DNA from: Bradyrhizobium ontarionense
Lineage (GTDB): Bacteria; Pseudomonadota; Alphaproteobacteria; Rhizobiales; Xanthobacteraceae
Length of the DNA stretch: 64,000 nucleotides
Direction of reading: 5' to 3'
Assembly (NCBI RefSeq): GCF_021088345.1
Contig: NZ_CP088156.1
Span: forward strand, 3,038,001-3,102,000
This document shows positions 37,461 to 47,179 of the stretch, piece by piece. Numbering within the stretch: position 1 is the first letter of the stretch; each line of letters begins with the position of its first letter. Both the position numbers and the translations under genes were made by a program. The notes beneath the pieces were generated by a model. It was not told the DNA's origin, did not search any database, and was given only the letters and a program-made list of their open reading frames with translations.

Positions 37461-39149
37461 TCAGGCCGCGCGCACCGATTGCAGGAACGACGCCACTTCG
37501 CGCTTCAGCCGGTCGCTGTCCGAGGCGAGTGATTGCGCAGCCGACAGAACATGCGTGGAGGCCGTCCCGGTCTCGGTCGCTCCACGCTGAACGTCGACGA
37601 CGTTGACGGAAACCTGCTGGGTGCCCTGCGACGCCTGCTGAACGTTGCGCGAGATCTCCTGGGTTGCCGCGCCCTGCTCTTCGACCGCAGCCGCAATCGC
37701 GGACGAAATCTCCGACAACTTCTCGATCGTGGTCGAGATCGCCCTGATCGCACCGACCGATTCCTGCGTCGCCGCCTGGATGCCCGAGACCTGCTGGCCG
37801 ATCTCGTCGGTCGCCTTCGCCGTCTGCTCGGCCAGCGCCTTCACTTCGGAGGCGACGACCGCGAAGCCGCGGCCGGCCTCGCCCGCCCTCGCCGCTTCGA
37901 TGGTGGCATTCAGCGCCAGCAGGTTGGTCTGGCCGGCAATGGTGTTGATCAGCTCGACAACGTCGCCGATGCGTGCGGCGGCCTTGGTCAGCTCGCCGAC
38001 GCGATCATTGGTGAGCCGCGTCTGCTCGACCGCTTCGTTGGCCATGCGGGCCGATTCCTGCACCTGGCGGCTGATCTCGGTGATCGACGACGACAGCTCC
38101 TCGGTAGCCGAGGCGACGGATTGCACGTTGGTCGATGCTTCTTCCGATGCAGCTGCGACCATGGTGGAGATTTCCTGGGAGCGGGTGGCCGTCGATGACA
38201 GCGCACCGGCGGAATGCTCGAGCTCGGTCGACGCGGAAGAGACGGTCTGCACGATCTCGCCGATCATCGCCTCGAACTGGCGCGTGATGCTGTCGACGCG
38301 GCGGCCGCGCTCGATCTTGGCCTCGGCGTCGTGGGCGGCGAGCTCGTCGGCTTCCTTCTTGGCGATCAGCGCTTCCTTGAACACCTGCAAGGTGTCGGCC
38401 ATGGCGCCGATCTCCGTGGCCTCACCACGATGCGTCACCTCGGCCGTCAGGTCGCCATCGGCCAGCTCCTGCATCGGTTTGATGATCGAGGCGATGCCCT
38501 GCGAGACGCTCTGCACCAGATAGAAGCCGACCACAATGCCGGCCAGGATGGCAGCGGCGATGATGGCCAGCACCAGCCAGAAGGCGCGCGCGTAGCTGGC
38601 GGCGGCGTCCTGGGTCGCCTGTACGGCACCCTTGTTGTTGAGCTCGATGTCCTGGATGAAGTATTTGTCAGCCTCGCGCGCGATGGCCGCAGCCGATTTT
38701 TCGAGCAGATCAGTGGCCTCGCGGGGAGGCCGTCCGACGCTCTTGTTCGATTCCTCCATCACCTGCTTCACGACGACCACATACTTGTCCCAGGCCTGCA
38801 CCCAGTTGTTGTAGATCGTGCGTTCTTCGACCGACGTGATCATCGGCTCGTAGGTCTTGCGGTCCTTGCCGATCGTCTCGAGGATGCCGGTCACGCGCTT
38901 GTCCGCAGCCTGCTTGGCTTCGGTCGTTTCCGCCATCACATGCGCGCGCAATGCGATGCGCAACAGGTTGATGTCCGCGCGCAGCTCGCCGATCGTGCGC
39001 ACGCTCGGCAGCCAGTTGGTCGCGATGTCGACGGTGCCGGCGTTGATCGACTGCATGCTGGTCACGGCGAGAACGCCGAGCCCGGACATGGTCACCAGCA
39101 TGAAGGCGATGACCGAGATGATCTTGGTACGGATGGAGAGTTTGGACAC
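37461..39149 (-). CDS. Methyl-accepting chemotaxis protein, copy 2
   Basis: 562 residues with the same plan as its neighbour: helix 1 (about 9-30), four-helix-bundle sensor, helix 2 (about 187-210), HAMP and signalling domain with [20 protein letters not shown]. The region from HAMP to the C-terminus is nearly identical to copy 1, whereas the sensor helices differ, so the pair arose by tandem duplication followed by sensor divergence. Ligands unknown. No che genes are nearby. Confidence 0.95.
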   Translation of the reverse strand: MSKLSIRTKIISVIAFMLVTMSGLGVLAVTSMQSINAGTVDIATNWLPSVRTIGELRADINLLRIALRAHVMAETTEAKQAADKRVTGILETIGKDRKTYEPMITSVEERTIYNNWVQAWDKYVVVVKQVMEESNKSVGRPPREATDLLEKSAAAIAREADKYFIQDIELNNKGAVQATQDAAASYARAFWLVLAIIAAAILAGIVVGFYLVQSVSQGIASIIKPMQELADGDLTAEVTHRGEATEIGAMADTLQVFKEALIAKKEADELAAHDAEAKIERGRRVDSITRQFEAMIGEIVQTVSSASTELEHSAGALSSTATRSQEISTMVAAASEEASTNVQSVASATEELSSSITEISRQVQESARMANEAVEQTRLTNDRVGELTKAAARIGDVVELINTIAGQTNLLALNATIEAARAGEAGRGFAVVASEVKALAEQTAKATDEIGQQVSGIQAATQESVGAIRAISTTIEKLSEISSAIAAAVEEQGAATQEISRNVQQASQGTQQVSVNVVDVQRGATETGTASTHVLSAAQSLASDSDRLKREVASFLQSVRAA

Positions 39150-39304
39150 GGGTGACCCCAGAGGCTGTGCGGTTCTGGCCGCTGTCTGCCAACGCTCACG
39201 ACGGCAACCGGTCCGTATACGCGCGGCGTTGCGCAGTGCTTCGATCAGGGCGCGGAAAGCTCGTTCCCCGAATGGAACTATTTAGAGAAAAACAAGCCAA
39301 ACAT

Positions 39305-39333
39305 CGGTTAAGGCTCGGCACCGTAGTAATACG
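39305..39333. promoter_or_regulatory. Conserved element upstream of chemotaxis gene 2
   Basis: CGGTTAAGGCT, six bases, then CGTAGTAATACG: same order and spacing as the element at 37400-37428. It lies 156 bp before the start of copy 2 (140 bp for copy 1). Confidence 0.5.
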
Positions 39334-39911
39334 GCAAATGCCACCGGGCGCGGCGCCGGTCACGGCGCAACGGTATCCTGAGCCCGTGCAGTTGTTAGGA
39401 TGTGTCCTCTCCCTGAAGGAGGGAACATCCGATGGACCGCATTAGCGGATCCCGTTCCACTGATATGCTGCGAACCATCTTAAGACCTGATTACTATCAA
39501 AACATGCAATTCGCGCGAAAGCACGCCAAAGACGCAGCATGGCGAGAACTCGCGACGCGGTGCGGCGAGGTCCGGCCGGTCACACCGACCGGCACGCGAT
39601 CGTTCCATCGTCGCTCCAAACTAACGCCATCGGCGTCAGGGCGAGTTGATGCCGCGACTTCGGCGCCCCATCCCGAAATGACGGGGGAGAGCGCGCGACA
39701 CTCGATCTGTGATACGGGCTATCTGTGACTCGCGGATTCGGAGTGGATGGCGGCGAGGCCGATGAGAGCGGGCGCTGGCGCCCGTCGTTCGATTCCCGTC
39801 CTCGGACTTTACCCGAGCCCCCGGCTGGCAGCGTCGAACCGACGTTCGACGGTAATCCGGCGGCGAAGCGGCCGGACACTGCGGGCCGCACGCGGTCGAA
39901 ACGCCTGGAAG
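39334..39911. other. Intergenic region, one doubtful small frame
   Basis: A G-rich ribosome-binding-like site (AAGGAGGG) inside an imperfect hairpin with arms GGATGT and ACATCC precedes an ATG at 39432 that opens a 98-codon frame. The predicted protein resembles nothing I know, and its second half reads as non-coding, so it is not called as a gene. Nothing else is seen. Confidence 0.45.
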
Positions 39912-40145
39912 TCAGCCAACCGATTCCGACACCAGGCGAATCCGGAACACCGGCTGCTTGGCCTCGTCGAGCAGTTCCATTTGCCACTCTGCCTCCTGCT
40001 GCAGCGTACGCGAGATTCCGCCAATCAAGTCGGAGCAGACTGCGGTCAACTCGTTCCAGGCAGATTCCCGGTTGGCAAATTCGTAAGGCTGATCAGCAGC
40101 GCCGGAATAGCGGCCCTGGCTGATACGGAAGAAATACAACGACAT
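39912..40145 (-). CDS. DUF6894-like small protein
   Basis: 77 residues starting MSLYFFRISQGRYSG, the pattern of the DUF6894 family common in Bradyrhizobium and Methylobacterium, with the later ELLDEAKQPVFRIRL strand region. Function unknown. Upstream of the ATG at 40145 is AAAGGG. Confidence 0.75.
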   Translation of the reverse strand: MSLYFFRISQGRYSGAADQPYEFANRESAWNELTAVCSDLIGGISRTLQQEAEWQMELLDEAKQPVFRIRLVSESVG

Positions 40146-40323
40146 TACCGACCCTTTCTCGTGGGCCACCCCCCCAGCCGCACCCTGTATCGCGAGTCGC
40201 TACCGAGGCATAAATTTAAGCGACCGTACGACTACGGCGCAATGACCGCTAGCGTGCGGTCGCGTCTGAAATGTTGCTATATGTTAATCGGAGGCGGTTT
40301 TTAAATGATCGGTGAACTAATAA

Positions 40324-41007
40324 CTAATCGGTCGAGCGTCGGAGTTCCGGTGCGGCGTCCGCCTTGCTGCTTTCAGCCTTGCTGCTTTCAGCCTTGGTGA
40401 TTTCCGCCTTGGTGTTTTCAGGCCTGGTGTTTTCAGGCTTGGCACTCTCCGCCTTCGCGGGTTCCGCCCTCACCGGTTCCACTTTGCTCCGCTCCACGTG
40501 CGGCGTCTCCACCCGTGCCGCAACCTCGGTATGCGACGTATCCGCCGCAGGGGCGGCGGCGCGCGGTGCACGGGATGCGTGAGGTCGCGCCACTGCACGC
40601 GCCATCAGCATCGTGGCACCGCCCTGATGCTGGAAGTCGCAATAGGCAATGCTGCCGAGACCCGAGACCGAGCCGCGGAAGCTGCGATCGTCCTTCTTGT
40701 CCAGGTTGAAGCAGGGCTCGAACGGCATGCCCTTGATCGCGGCGCAGACGTTCTGGCCACGGATCTGCAGCGTGTTACCGGGCAGCCGGATCTGACGAAC
40801 CGGGCCGGACCCGGAAAACTGCACGGCGCCGGCGGCACCCATGTCGTCGAGAACGCGACCTGCCCCACGCGTGCCGTCGACGCAGGTGAAGGCGAACACC
40901 TTGCCGGCGACGAACTTGCGCGCCTCATCGGCCGTCATCGATCCTGCCACCGCAGGTAAAGCGATGGCGCCGACGGTCACGGTCCCCAGCAACAAACGCG
41001 CGAGCAT
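40324..41007 (-). CDS. Secreted protein with a repeat-encoded charged tail
   Basis: 227 residues: signal peptide (about 1-22, cut near AVAGS), a small globular part with four cysteines (FTCVDG, NVCAA, EPCFN, AYCDF), then a long tail rich in Ala, Lys, Glu and Pro. The last ~40 residues come from a 15-bp tandem DNA repeat. Globular part resembles unnamed secreted proteins of Bradyrhizobium. GGGGAG before the ATG at 41007 sets the start. Function unknown. Confidence 0.75.
   Translation of the reverse strand: MLARLLLGTVTVGAIALPAVAGSMTADEARKFVAGKVFAFTCVDGTRGAGRVLDDMGAAGAVQFSGSGPVRQIRLPGNTLQIRGQNVCAAIKGMPFEPCFNLDKKDDRSFRGSVSGLGSIAYCDFQHQGGATMLMARAVARPHASRAPRAAAPAADTSHTEVAARVETPHVERSKVEPVRAEPAKAESAKPENTRPENTKAEITKAESSKAESSKADAAPELRRSTD
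40362..40481. repeat. 15-bp tandem repeat inside a coding region, about eight units
   Basis: Eight consecutive 15-bp units, the first two identical (CCTTGCTGCTTTCAG) and the others increasingly degenerate. They encode repeating KAES/KAEN-type pentapeptides at the C-terminus of the secreted protein. Confidence 0.85.
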
Positions 41008-41121
41008 GCTCAAACTCCCCACTTAACCCCACGCAGCGGGTAAGGCGGTATCTTTACCCCATGCTTACCATACCAACCGTGGCAACAATGGAGCAGCTTG
41101 GTTTGAAAAGTCTGAACATCC

Positions 41122-42108
41122 TCAGGATATTCTTACCACCGTTCGCCCTCGGACCTGCCCGGCCAGAATCTGCTGGCCCAGGGCAGCCACCTGATCCAAG
41201 GCGATTTCGTGCGTAATTTCAGCCAGTTTTGAACGGTCAAGATCTGCGGCCAGCCGCGCCCAGGCAATCTTGCGCGCCGGCAGCGGGCACATCACCGAAT
41301 CGATACCGAGAAGGCACACGCCGCGCAAAATGAACGGGGCGACCGACGACGGCAAATCCATACCGGCAGCCAGGCCGCAGGCCGCGACCGCGCCGCCATA
41401 TTTCGTCATCGACAGCAGGTTGGCGAGCGTGTTGGAACCGACGCTGTCGATGCCCCCTGCCCAGCGCTCCCTGGCGAGCGGCTTGGCCGGCCCGGACAGC
41501 TCGTTGCGGTCGATCACCTCGGCGGCCCCGAGCGACTTGAGATAGCCGGCCTCGGCCACGCGTCCGGTCGAGGCGATGACGTGGTAGCCGAGCTTGGCGA
41601 GCACGGCCGTCGCGACCGAACCGACGCCGCCCGCGGCTCCCGTGACCACGACCGGACCGCTCGCCGGCGTCAGCCCGTGCTTTTCCAACGCGAGAACCGC
41701 GAGCATGGCGGTGAACCCGGCGGTGCCGATCGCCATCGCGTCGCGGGCCGCCAGGCCCGGCGGCAGGCCGACCAGCCAATCGCCCTTGACCCGGGCCTTC
41801 TCGGCATAGGCGCCGAGATGGGTCTCGCCCATGCCCCAGCCGGTGCAGATGACGGCATCGCCTGGCTTCCATTGCGGATGGCTGGACTGCTCGACCGTGC
41901 CGGCAAAATCGATGCCGGCGATCATCGGGAAACGCCGGACGACCGGCGCCTTCCCGGTCAAGGCCAGGCCGTCCTTGTAGTTCAGCGTCGACCATTCGAC
42001 CTTCACGGTGACGTCGCCGTCCATCAGTTCGGCCTCGTCGAACTGCGTCAACGTCGCCGTGGTCCCCTTGTCGGCCTTGTCGATCCGGATCGCCTTGAAC
42101 GTTCCCAC
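41122..42108 (-). CDS. acuI: Acrylyl-CoA reductase-like MDR oxidoreductase (AcuI/YhdH)
   Basis: A 328-residue medium-chain reductase without zinc ligands, of the AcuI/YhdH group that reduces acrylyl-CoA to propionyl-CoA with NADPH. Family features are [22 protein letters not shown] and the nucleotide loop TGAAGGVGS. Acrylyl-CoA detoxification or 3-hydroxypropionate use is the expected role. Stands alone on the minus strand, 66 bp downstream of an MFS gene. Confidence 0.9.
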   Translation of the reverse strand: MGTFKAIRIDKADKGTTATLTQFDEAELMDGDVTVKVEWSTLNYKDGLALTGKAPVVRRFPMIAGIDFAGTVEQSSHPQWKPGDAVICTGWGMGETHLGAYAEKARVKGDWLVGLPPGLAARDAMAIGTAGFTAMLAVLALEKHGLTPASGPVVVTGAAGGVGSVATAVLAKLGYHVIASTGRVAEAGYLKSLGAAEVIDRNELSGPAKPLARERWAGGIDSVGSNTLANLLSMTKYGGAVAACGLAAGMDLPSSVAPFILRGVCLLGIDSVMCPLPARKIAWARLAADLDRSKLAEITHEIALDQVAALGQQILAGQVRGRTVVRIS

Positions 42109-42174
42109 CGCGGCACTCCCTGCGCTCTCTTTCGATTTCCGGCCATGTTTAGCCGATCGGGTCCGGCGTGCAAC

Positions 42175-43395
42175 TCAGGTTGCCGGAACGGCACGCGCCA
42201 CCGGTTTTTCGACGATGGGCAGGTTGATCAGCGCCGACAGCACCCCGAACAGGATCGAGAGCCACCAGATCGGCGTATACGAGCCGTAGCGCTCGAACAC
42301 GATGCCGCCGAGCCAGACGCCGAGGAAGCCGCCGACCTGGTGGCTGACGAAGGCGAAGCCGTACAGCGTCGCCAGCCAGCGCGTGCCGAACATGATCGCG
42401 ACCAGCGATGAGGTCGGCGGCACGGTGGAGAGCCAAGCGAGCCCGGAGACCGCGCCGAAGGCGATCGCGGACGCCGGCGTGACCGGAAACGAGATGAAGG
42501 CGAGCGTCGCCAGCGCGCGGGTGAAATAGATGAAGGACAGGATGTAGCGCTTCGGCAGCCGGCTCTGCAGCCAGCCGACGCTGAGCGAGCCGATGATGTT
42601 GAACAGCCCGATCGCCGCGATCACCCAGCCGCCGGTCTGGGCCGACAGGCCACGATCGACCAGGAACGCCGGCAGGTGCACGGTGATGAAGGCGAGCTGG
42701 AAGCCGCAGGTGAAGAAGCCGAGCACCAGCAGCACGTAGGAGCGGTGGCCGAAGGCCTCCATCAGCGCCGTCGTGAACGACTGCTGCTCGGTCTCGGACG
42801 GCTTGGCCTCGGCAGCCGGCGGCGTCGCAACCGCGAGCGACAGCGGCAAGATGAACAGCATCAACGTTGCGAACACCATCAACGCGCTCTGCCAGCCGAA
42901 CTGATCGATCAGCGCGACGCCGAACGGCGCGAACAGGAACTGGCCGAGCGAGCCGGCAGCCGTGCCAGCACCAAGTGCAAGGCCGCGCCGCTCCGGGGGC
43001 AGCAGCTTGCTGAAGGCCGACAGGATGAGGTTGAACGAGCAGCCTGACAGGCCGAAGCCGACCAGCACGCCGGCGCCGATGTTCAGTGACAGCGGCGAGT
43101 CGGCATAGAGCAGCGCGCCGACCCAGATCACGCGCATGACCCCGAAGCGGTCGGCGATCGCGCCGGCGAGTGGCTGGCCGAGCCCCCACAGCAGGTTCTG
43201 GACGGCGATGGCGAGCCCAAACACGTCGCGTCCCCAGGCGAATTCGCGGCTCATCGGCTGCACGAAGAAGCCGATGGTCGAGCGCGGGCCGAAGCTCAGC
43301 AGCGCAATGGCGCAGCCGCACACGATGATGACGAGCGGTGTACGCCAGCTCGGGGCGCGGGAGGCCGCGCCGAGATCTCCTGCCTGTATCGACAT
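42175..43395 (-). CDS. MFS transporter, 12 helices
   Basis: A 406-residue major facilitator with a typical helix 2-3 loop (GAIADRFGVMRV) and about 12 membrane helices, split by a charged central loop (AEAKPSETEQQS). It resembles the oxalate/formate-antiporter-like or monocarboxylate group; the substrate is not certain. It precedes the AcuI-like gene in the same direction. Confidence 0.9.
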   Translation of the reverse strand: MSIQAGDLGAASRAPSWRTPLVIIVCGCAIALLSFGPRSTIGFFVQPMSREFAWGRDVFGLAIAVQNLLWGLGQPLAGAIADRFGVMRVIWVGALLYADSPLSLNIGAGVLVGFGLSGCSFNLILSAFSKLLPPERRGLALGAGTAAGSLGQFLFAPFGVALIDQFGWQSALMVFATLMLFILPLSLAVATPPAAEAKPSETEQQSFTTALMEAFGHRSYVLLVLGFFTCGFQLAFITVHLPAFLVDRGLSAQTGGWVIAAIGLFNIIGSLSVGWLQSRLPKRYILSFIYFTRALATLAFISFPVTPASAIAFGAVSGLAWLSTVPPTSSLVAIMFGTRWLATLYGFAFVSHQVGGFLGVWLGGIVFERYGSYTPIWWLSILFGVLSALINLPIVEKPVARAVPAT

Positions 43396-43743
43396 GTGGT
43401 CCTCCCCTGATGCTTTCGCTGTCGCCCGGCCGTTGCTCCGGGATTAATGCATTTGCATGAGAACTCCCAAGCTGAAAAGCGAGACCCAGCCATGAAAAAA
43501 TCGATGTCGCTCGTGTTCGTCCTGCGGCGCGAGTTCCCCAAACGGAACTCGCGCGCATCGGACGGGAACTGCTCGCTAGTCCTTCTACGCGAGTCGATGG
43601 TCATGATTCACTCAGCGCGAGAGCGACCGACAGAACGGCCGCGATTTGTAGCAAAACACGCCTAAACACCGAGGAATGTCTCTGAAGAAGAGCTAACTGG
43701 TAACGCGGTACACATGCGCACGGAATGGGGAATTGGACAGCGT
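43396..43743. other. Divergent intergenic region with a strong hairpin
   Basis: 348 bp between the MFS gene and the NadB-like gene. It contains the hairpin listed separately and no supported gene. Confidence 0.6.
43527..43554. promoter_or_regulatory. Perfect 11-bp inverted repeat
   Basis: Arms GCGCGAGTTCC and GGAACTCGCGC around a 6-base loop. There is no T-tract and the position is between divergent genes, so an operator or RNA structure is more likely than a terminator. Confidence 0.5.
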
Positions 43744-45342
43744 ATGGACCACGACCAGATCGAGACGTCAGACCATGTCGTGATCGTCGGCGCCGGAGTT
43801 GCGGGACTGTTCTGCGCGCTGACGCTCGCGCCTCGCCCGGTCACGTTGATCTCCGCGACATCCCTCGGCGAGGACTCTTTCGGCGCAACGATGCAGGCCG
43901 ACATCGCGGCGCCGATCTCGGCCGGCGACAGCCCCGAGGCCCACGCAGCCGACATGATCGCTGCCGGTGGCGGCCTCGTCGACGAGACCGCCGCGCTCGA
44001 CCTCGCGCGCGACGCGGCGGCGCGGATCGAGGACCTGATGCGGCTCGGCGTCGCGTTCGACCGTAACCCCAAGGGTGATCTGGCAACATCCCGCGCCGCG
44101 GCGCATTCGGTGCGGCGGATCCTGAGCGTCCGCGGCGACTTCACCGGACAGGCGATCAATTCAGCCTTGTCTGACGCGGTGCGCGCCACCCCGTCGATCC
44201 GCCTCATCGAGGGCCATGTCGCGGACGCGCTGCTGACCGAGCATGGCAGCGTGCGCGGCCTGTGGCTGCGCCGGATCAACGACGATACGGCTGTGCCGAT
44301 GCTGATCGCCGCATCTGCGGTGGTGCTGGCAACCGGCGGTATCGGCCATTTGTTCGCGGCGACGACCAACCCGTCTCACGCCAACGGCATCGGCCTTGCG
44401 ATTGCGGCGCGCGCCGGCGCCATCATTGCGGATCCGGAGTTCGTCCAGTTCCATCCGACCGCGATGATGAGCGGTCACGATCCGGCTCCCGTCGTCAGCG
44501 AGAGCCTGCGCGGCGCCGGCGCGATCCTGGTCAACCGGCGCGGCCAGCGCTTCATGCTGCCGCGACATCCGCTGGTCGACCTCGCGCCGCGCGACACGGT
44601 CGCCCGTGGAATCATGGCCGAGCTATCAGCCGGGCGCGGCGCCTTTCTCGATGCGCGGGACGTGCTCGAAGACGACGTCGCGGAGCGCTATCCGATGCTG
44701 CACCGGGCCTGCGTCGCGGCCGGCCTCGATCCGACGCGGCAACCGATTCCGGTGGCGCCAGCCGCGCATTTCCACATGGGCGGCATCGCGATCGATGCGC
44801 AGGGACGCAGCTCGATCGACGGCCTGTGGGCCGCCGGTGAAGTGGCGGCGACGGCCACCGATGGCGCCAATCACATCGCCGGCAATGCGCTGCTCGCGGC
44901 CTTGGTGTTCGCCAAGCGGATCGCCGACGATATCTCCGGCCGGACGTTCACGGCGACGCCCGCCCTGCGCGACGTGGCATTTGCCGAACCGGGCGGTGCG
45001 GGCCCTGCATTCGACGAAAAGACGCTGCGCGACATCATGACGGCGCAGGTCGGCGTGATCCGCGACGAGGAGCGGCTGGCCGAAGCCGTTGTCGCGATCG
45101 CCAGGCTCGAGCGCGACGGCGGCCGTCCCATTCTGCGCAACATGGCGACCGCAGCGCTCCTGATCGCGACCGCAGCCTGGAGCCGCCGCGAGAGCCGCGG
45201 CGCCCATTGCCGCGCCGATTGCCCGGCGGAGAATCCGAGCTTCGCGCAGAGGACGATGACCACATTGGCCGCTGCGCGGGAGATCGCCGACGAACTCGCG
45301 GCGCGGCCGCCGGCACGGCAGTCGCGGCCGCTGAGCGCGTAG
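43744..45342 (+). CDS. nadB: L-aspartate oxidase-like flavoprotein (NadB homologue, divergent active site)
   Basis: 532 residues with an FAD-binding N-terminus (VIVGAGVAGLFCALTLA), FQFHPTAMM, the HFHMGGIAID block and the C-terminal RRESRGAH of L-aspartate oxidase, which makes iminoaspartate for NAD synthesis. Two strongly conserved places are changed: the flavin-side AQGG motif reads ATMQAD, and the GANRLASNSLLE block reads GANHIAGNALLA, replacing the substrate-binding Arg by His. nadA and nadC are not next to it. It may be a sequence-divergent NadB or a paralogue with another substrate. Start uncertain: an ATG 30 bases earlier is also in frame. Confidence 0.75.
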   Translation: MDHDQIETSDHVVIVGAGVAGLFCALTLAPRPVTLISATSLGEDSFGATMQADIAAPISAGDSPEAHAADMIAAGGGLVDETAALDLARDAAARIEDLMRLGVAFDRNPKGDLATSRAAAHSVRRILSVRGDFTGQAINSALSDAVRATPSIRLIEGHVADALLTEHGSVRGLWLRRINDDTAVPMLIAASAVVLATGGIGHLFAATTNPSHANGIGLAIAARAGAIIADPEFVQFHPTAMMSGHDPAPVVSESLRGAGAILVNRRGQRFMLPRHPLVDLAPRDTVARGIMAELSAGRGAFLDARDVLEDDVAERYPMLHRACVAAGLDPTRQPIPVAPAAHFHMGGIAIDAQGRSSIDGLWAAGEVAATATDGANHIAGNALLAALVFAKRIADDISGRTFTATPALRDVAFAEPGGAGPAFDEKTLRDIMTAQVGVIRDEERLAEAVVAIARLERDGGRPILRNMATAALLIATAAWSRRESRGAHCRADCPAENPSFAQRTMTTLAAAREIADELAARPPARQSRPLSA

Positions 45343-45410
45343 TAAAGGCTGATCCGACTGCGTCACGACCGAGCTCGGCAGTCGCGGTTTCACCGTCATT
45401 CGTGATCAGC

Positions 45411-45451
45411 GTCATTCCGGGTTGAAGGCCTGCGGCCTCGTCCGGAACGAC
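45411..45451. terminator. Nested hairpin after the NadB-like gene
   Basis: Outer arms GTCATTCCGG and CCGGAACGAC (one mismatch) enclose the stem AGGCC-TGC-GGCCT. It starts about 70 bp after the stop codon. No T-tract; it may be a repeat fragment acting as terminator. Confidence 0.4.
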
Positions 45452-45564
45452 GGTGCTGATGACGAAGCGGCCATCGTCGCCCCATACAGATACTCGGACT
45501 CGTTATTGTTTGCTGCTTCGCCGGTATTTGGGGACAGGCGCGATGTAGTTCGTGCGTGCTGTCT

Positions 45565-45860
45565 CTGCGTACGCTGGACGAACAGATTGGCCGCACCGTT
45601 GCGCCGGCACTCGTAGTCATGACGCGCACGATCTGAGCCGACTTCGCCAATCAGTTGGACGAGGCTTTTTGTCGAAGCAGATCACCGGCTGACGCGGACG
45701 CAGCTCGCCGCACGGATCGAGCACATCCTTGACGCGCGCGACTAATTCGCATCGACCTGTGGGGATACGCCATGCGCCTGCGCCATGGCTTCAGATCGTT
45801 GTCGGCCAGCCACCGCCGCACTGTCTCGTGCACTCCATTGCCGGCCGCATTTACCAGCAC
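45565..45860 (-). pseudogene. IS630-family transposase remnant
   Basis: Reading the minus strand in shifting frames gives pieces of an IS630 transposase: ETVRRWLADNDLKPW, then ELVARVKDVLD and RQPVICFDKK, then QLIGEV and DYECRRNGAANLF. At least two frameshifts separate these blocks and both ends are missing, so the element is dead. No terminal inverted repeats were found. It lies between the NadB-like gene and the SEL1-type gene. Confidence 0.8.
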
Positions 45861-46169
45861 GAACTAAATGGCTGGACAGGTTCGCCATGATTTCGGCAAA
45901 AGAACCGCGGAACCTGTACAAATAAGAAAAAGAGATGGTCGAAATTTAGCGGTGCTCAAGTAGTAGCGCGCGTTTTTGTCCGTCCTGATGACGAGGAAAT
46001 GGAAAGTCACGGCTGCCAGATCGCCGATAGACCGCTTGGCATGGCCATAAATGCGGTCGTTGGTCTCGCGGCCGGTTTGAAAGCCGAGTCGCCGACCGGA
46101 AAGGCGGCAAACGGTCCAGGGAGTGATGCGGAGCGACGCGATGGCGCGTGTCCGCAGGAGTAGTCGAGG

Positions 46170-47042
46170 ATGAATTCCGTATTGCGGAGTAGCGGATCGC
46201 GGATCGCCGTGGGCGATGCGCAGAGCGAACGTTGGCGCCCGGCAAAGCCTGCCGCTTTGTCCAACAGCCTCGCGCATGCGACGTCTGCGCCTGATGAGGA
46301 TGCGGCCAACGATCTCCCCCCGCCGTGGTGGCAAACCGCTTCAGCGATGGACGATGCAGCGATGTCACCGACGCCTGCAGAATCTGACCGATCCCGGCAG
46401 ATCCCTTCACTCGATCCAGTCGTGATGCCTCCGCCTCCGCCCCAACCGCTCGAATTCGATTCCGTTTTCCGGTTCGGTGCCGCAGTGACCGTGCTTGCGT
46501 GCCTCGCATTCTTTGCGGTGCGCATCATGCAGGCTCCGACCATTGAAACAGTTGCGCAGTCGGACACGACCGCTTCATCGTCTCCCCGAAACTTCCGGGC
46601 AGCGGGGAAATCGACATTCGAGGACGGCCAAGCATCGGTGGACGCCGTGGCGCGCGCAATCGGACCGGCCGATTCGATCGCGGCGTCGGTCCCGGCCGTC
46701 AAGCCGGCTCCGGACGGAGGCGAGACCCCGCAATTAGTTCTGCCGAAGGCATCTCGGGCGATCGCGACCGCGTCTGCGCTGACCAAGAACGAAATCAGCG
46801 AAATGGTGAAGCGCGGACGCGATCTCATCGGCGCGGGCGACGTTGCGACTGCCCGTCTGATCCTGGCGCATGTCGCGGAAGGGGACGCCGAAGCATCATT
46901 GATGCTGGCCGGTACCTATGACGCCGCAATCTTGTCCAATCTGAAAGCCGTTGGCGTCGCGCCCGATCCGGCCAAGGCACGCGCCTGGTACGCGAGAGCC
47001 GCCGAACTCGGATCACTCGAGGCCCGGCGACTCCTCAAGTGA
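46170..47042 (+). CDS. Membrane protein with a SEL1-like C-terminus
   Basis: 290 residues: a long polar N-terminus (1-95) with a Pro run (PPPPPQP), one membrane helix (about 102-120), a disordered linker, and a C-terminal helical region (about 205-290) containing a SEL1-type repeat (DPAKARAWYARAAELGS). The N-terminus is probably cytoplasmic and the repeat domain periplasmic. Similar proteins occur in Bradyrhizobium; function unknown. The next gene, a solute-binding fusion, starts ~140 bp later on the same strand. Confidence 0.8.
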   Translation: MNSVLRSSGSRIAVGDAQSERWRPAKPAALSNSLAHATSAPDEDAANDLPPPWWQTASAMDDAAMSPTPAESDRSRQIPSLDPVVMPPPPPQPLEFDSVFRFGAAVTVLACLAFFAVRIMQAPTIETVAQSDTTASSSPRNFRAAGKSTFEDGQASVDAVARAIGPADSIAASVPAVKPAPDGGETPQLVLPKASRAIATASALTKNEISEMVKRGRDLIGAGDVATARLILAHVAEGDAEASLMLAGTYDAAILSNLKAVGVAPDPAKARAWYARAAELGSLEARRLLK

Positions 47043-47179
47043 ACCGAGCTTCGAGACTGGGTGATGAAGCTCGTTCTCACGCCGGTCGCTGCGCAGGAAT
47101 GGGCGGCGGGGCGCCGCTGGATCCTGGTCGATGATGCCGTGCGGGCGGCGCGCGTCCCCGCAAAGTGTTGTGTTGCGTG

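Noticed and set aside
39432..39728. A 98-codon gene with a good ribosome-binding-like sequence
   Set aside because: The product matches nothing known and the latter half looks non-coding; the AAGGAGGG may belong to a hairpin instead.
45651..45860. Intact small gene starting MLVNAAGNGV
   Set aside because: It is a frame-shifted fragment of an IS630 transposase; the next blocks continue in other frames.
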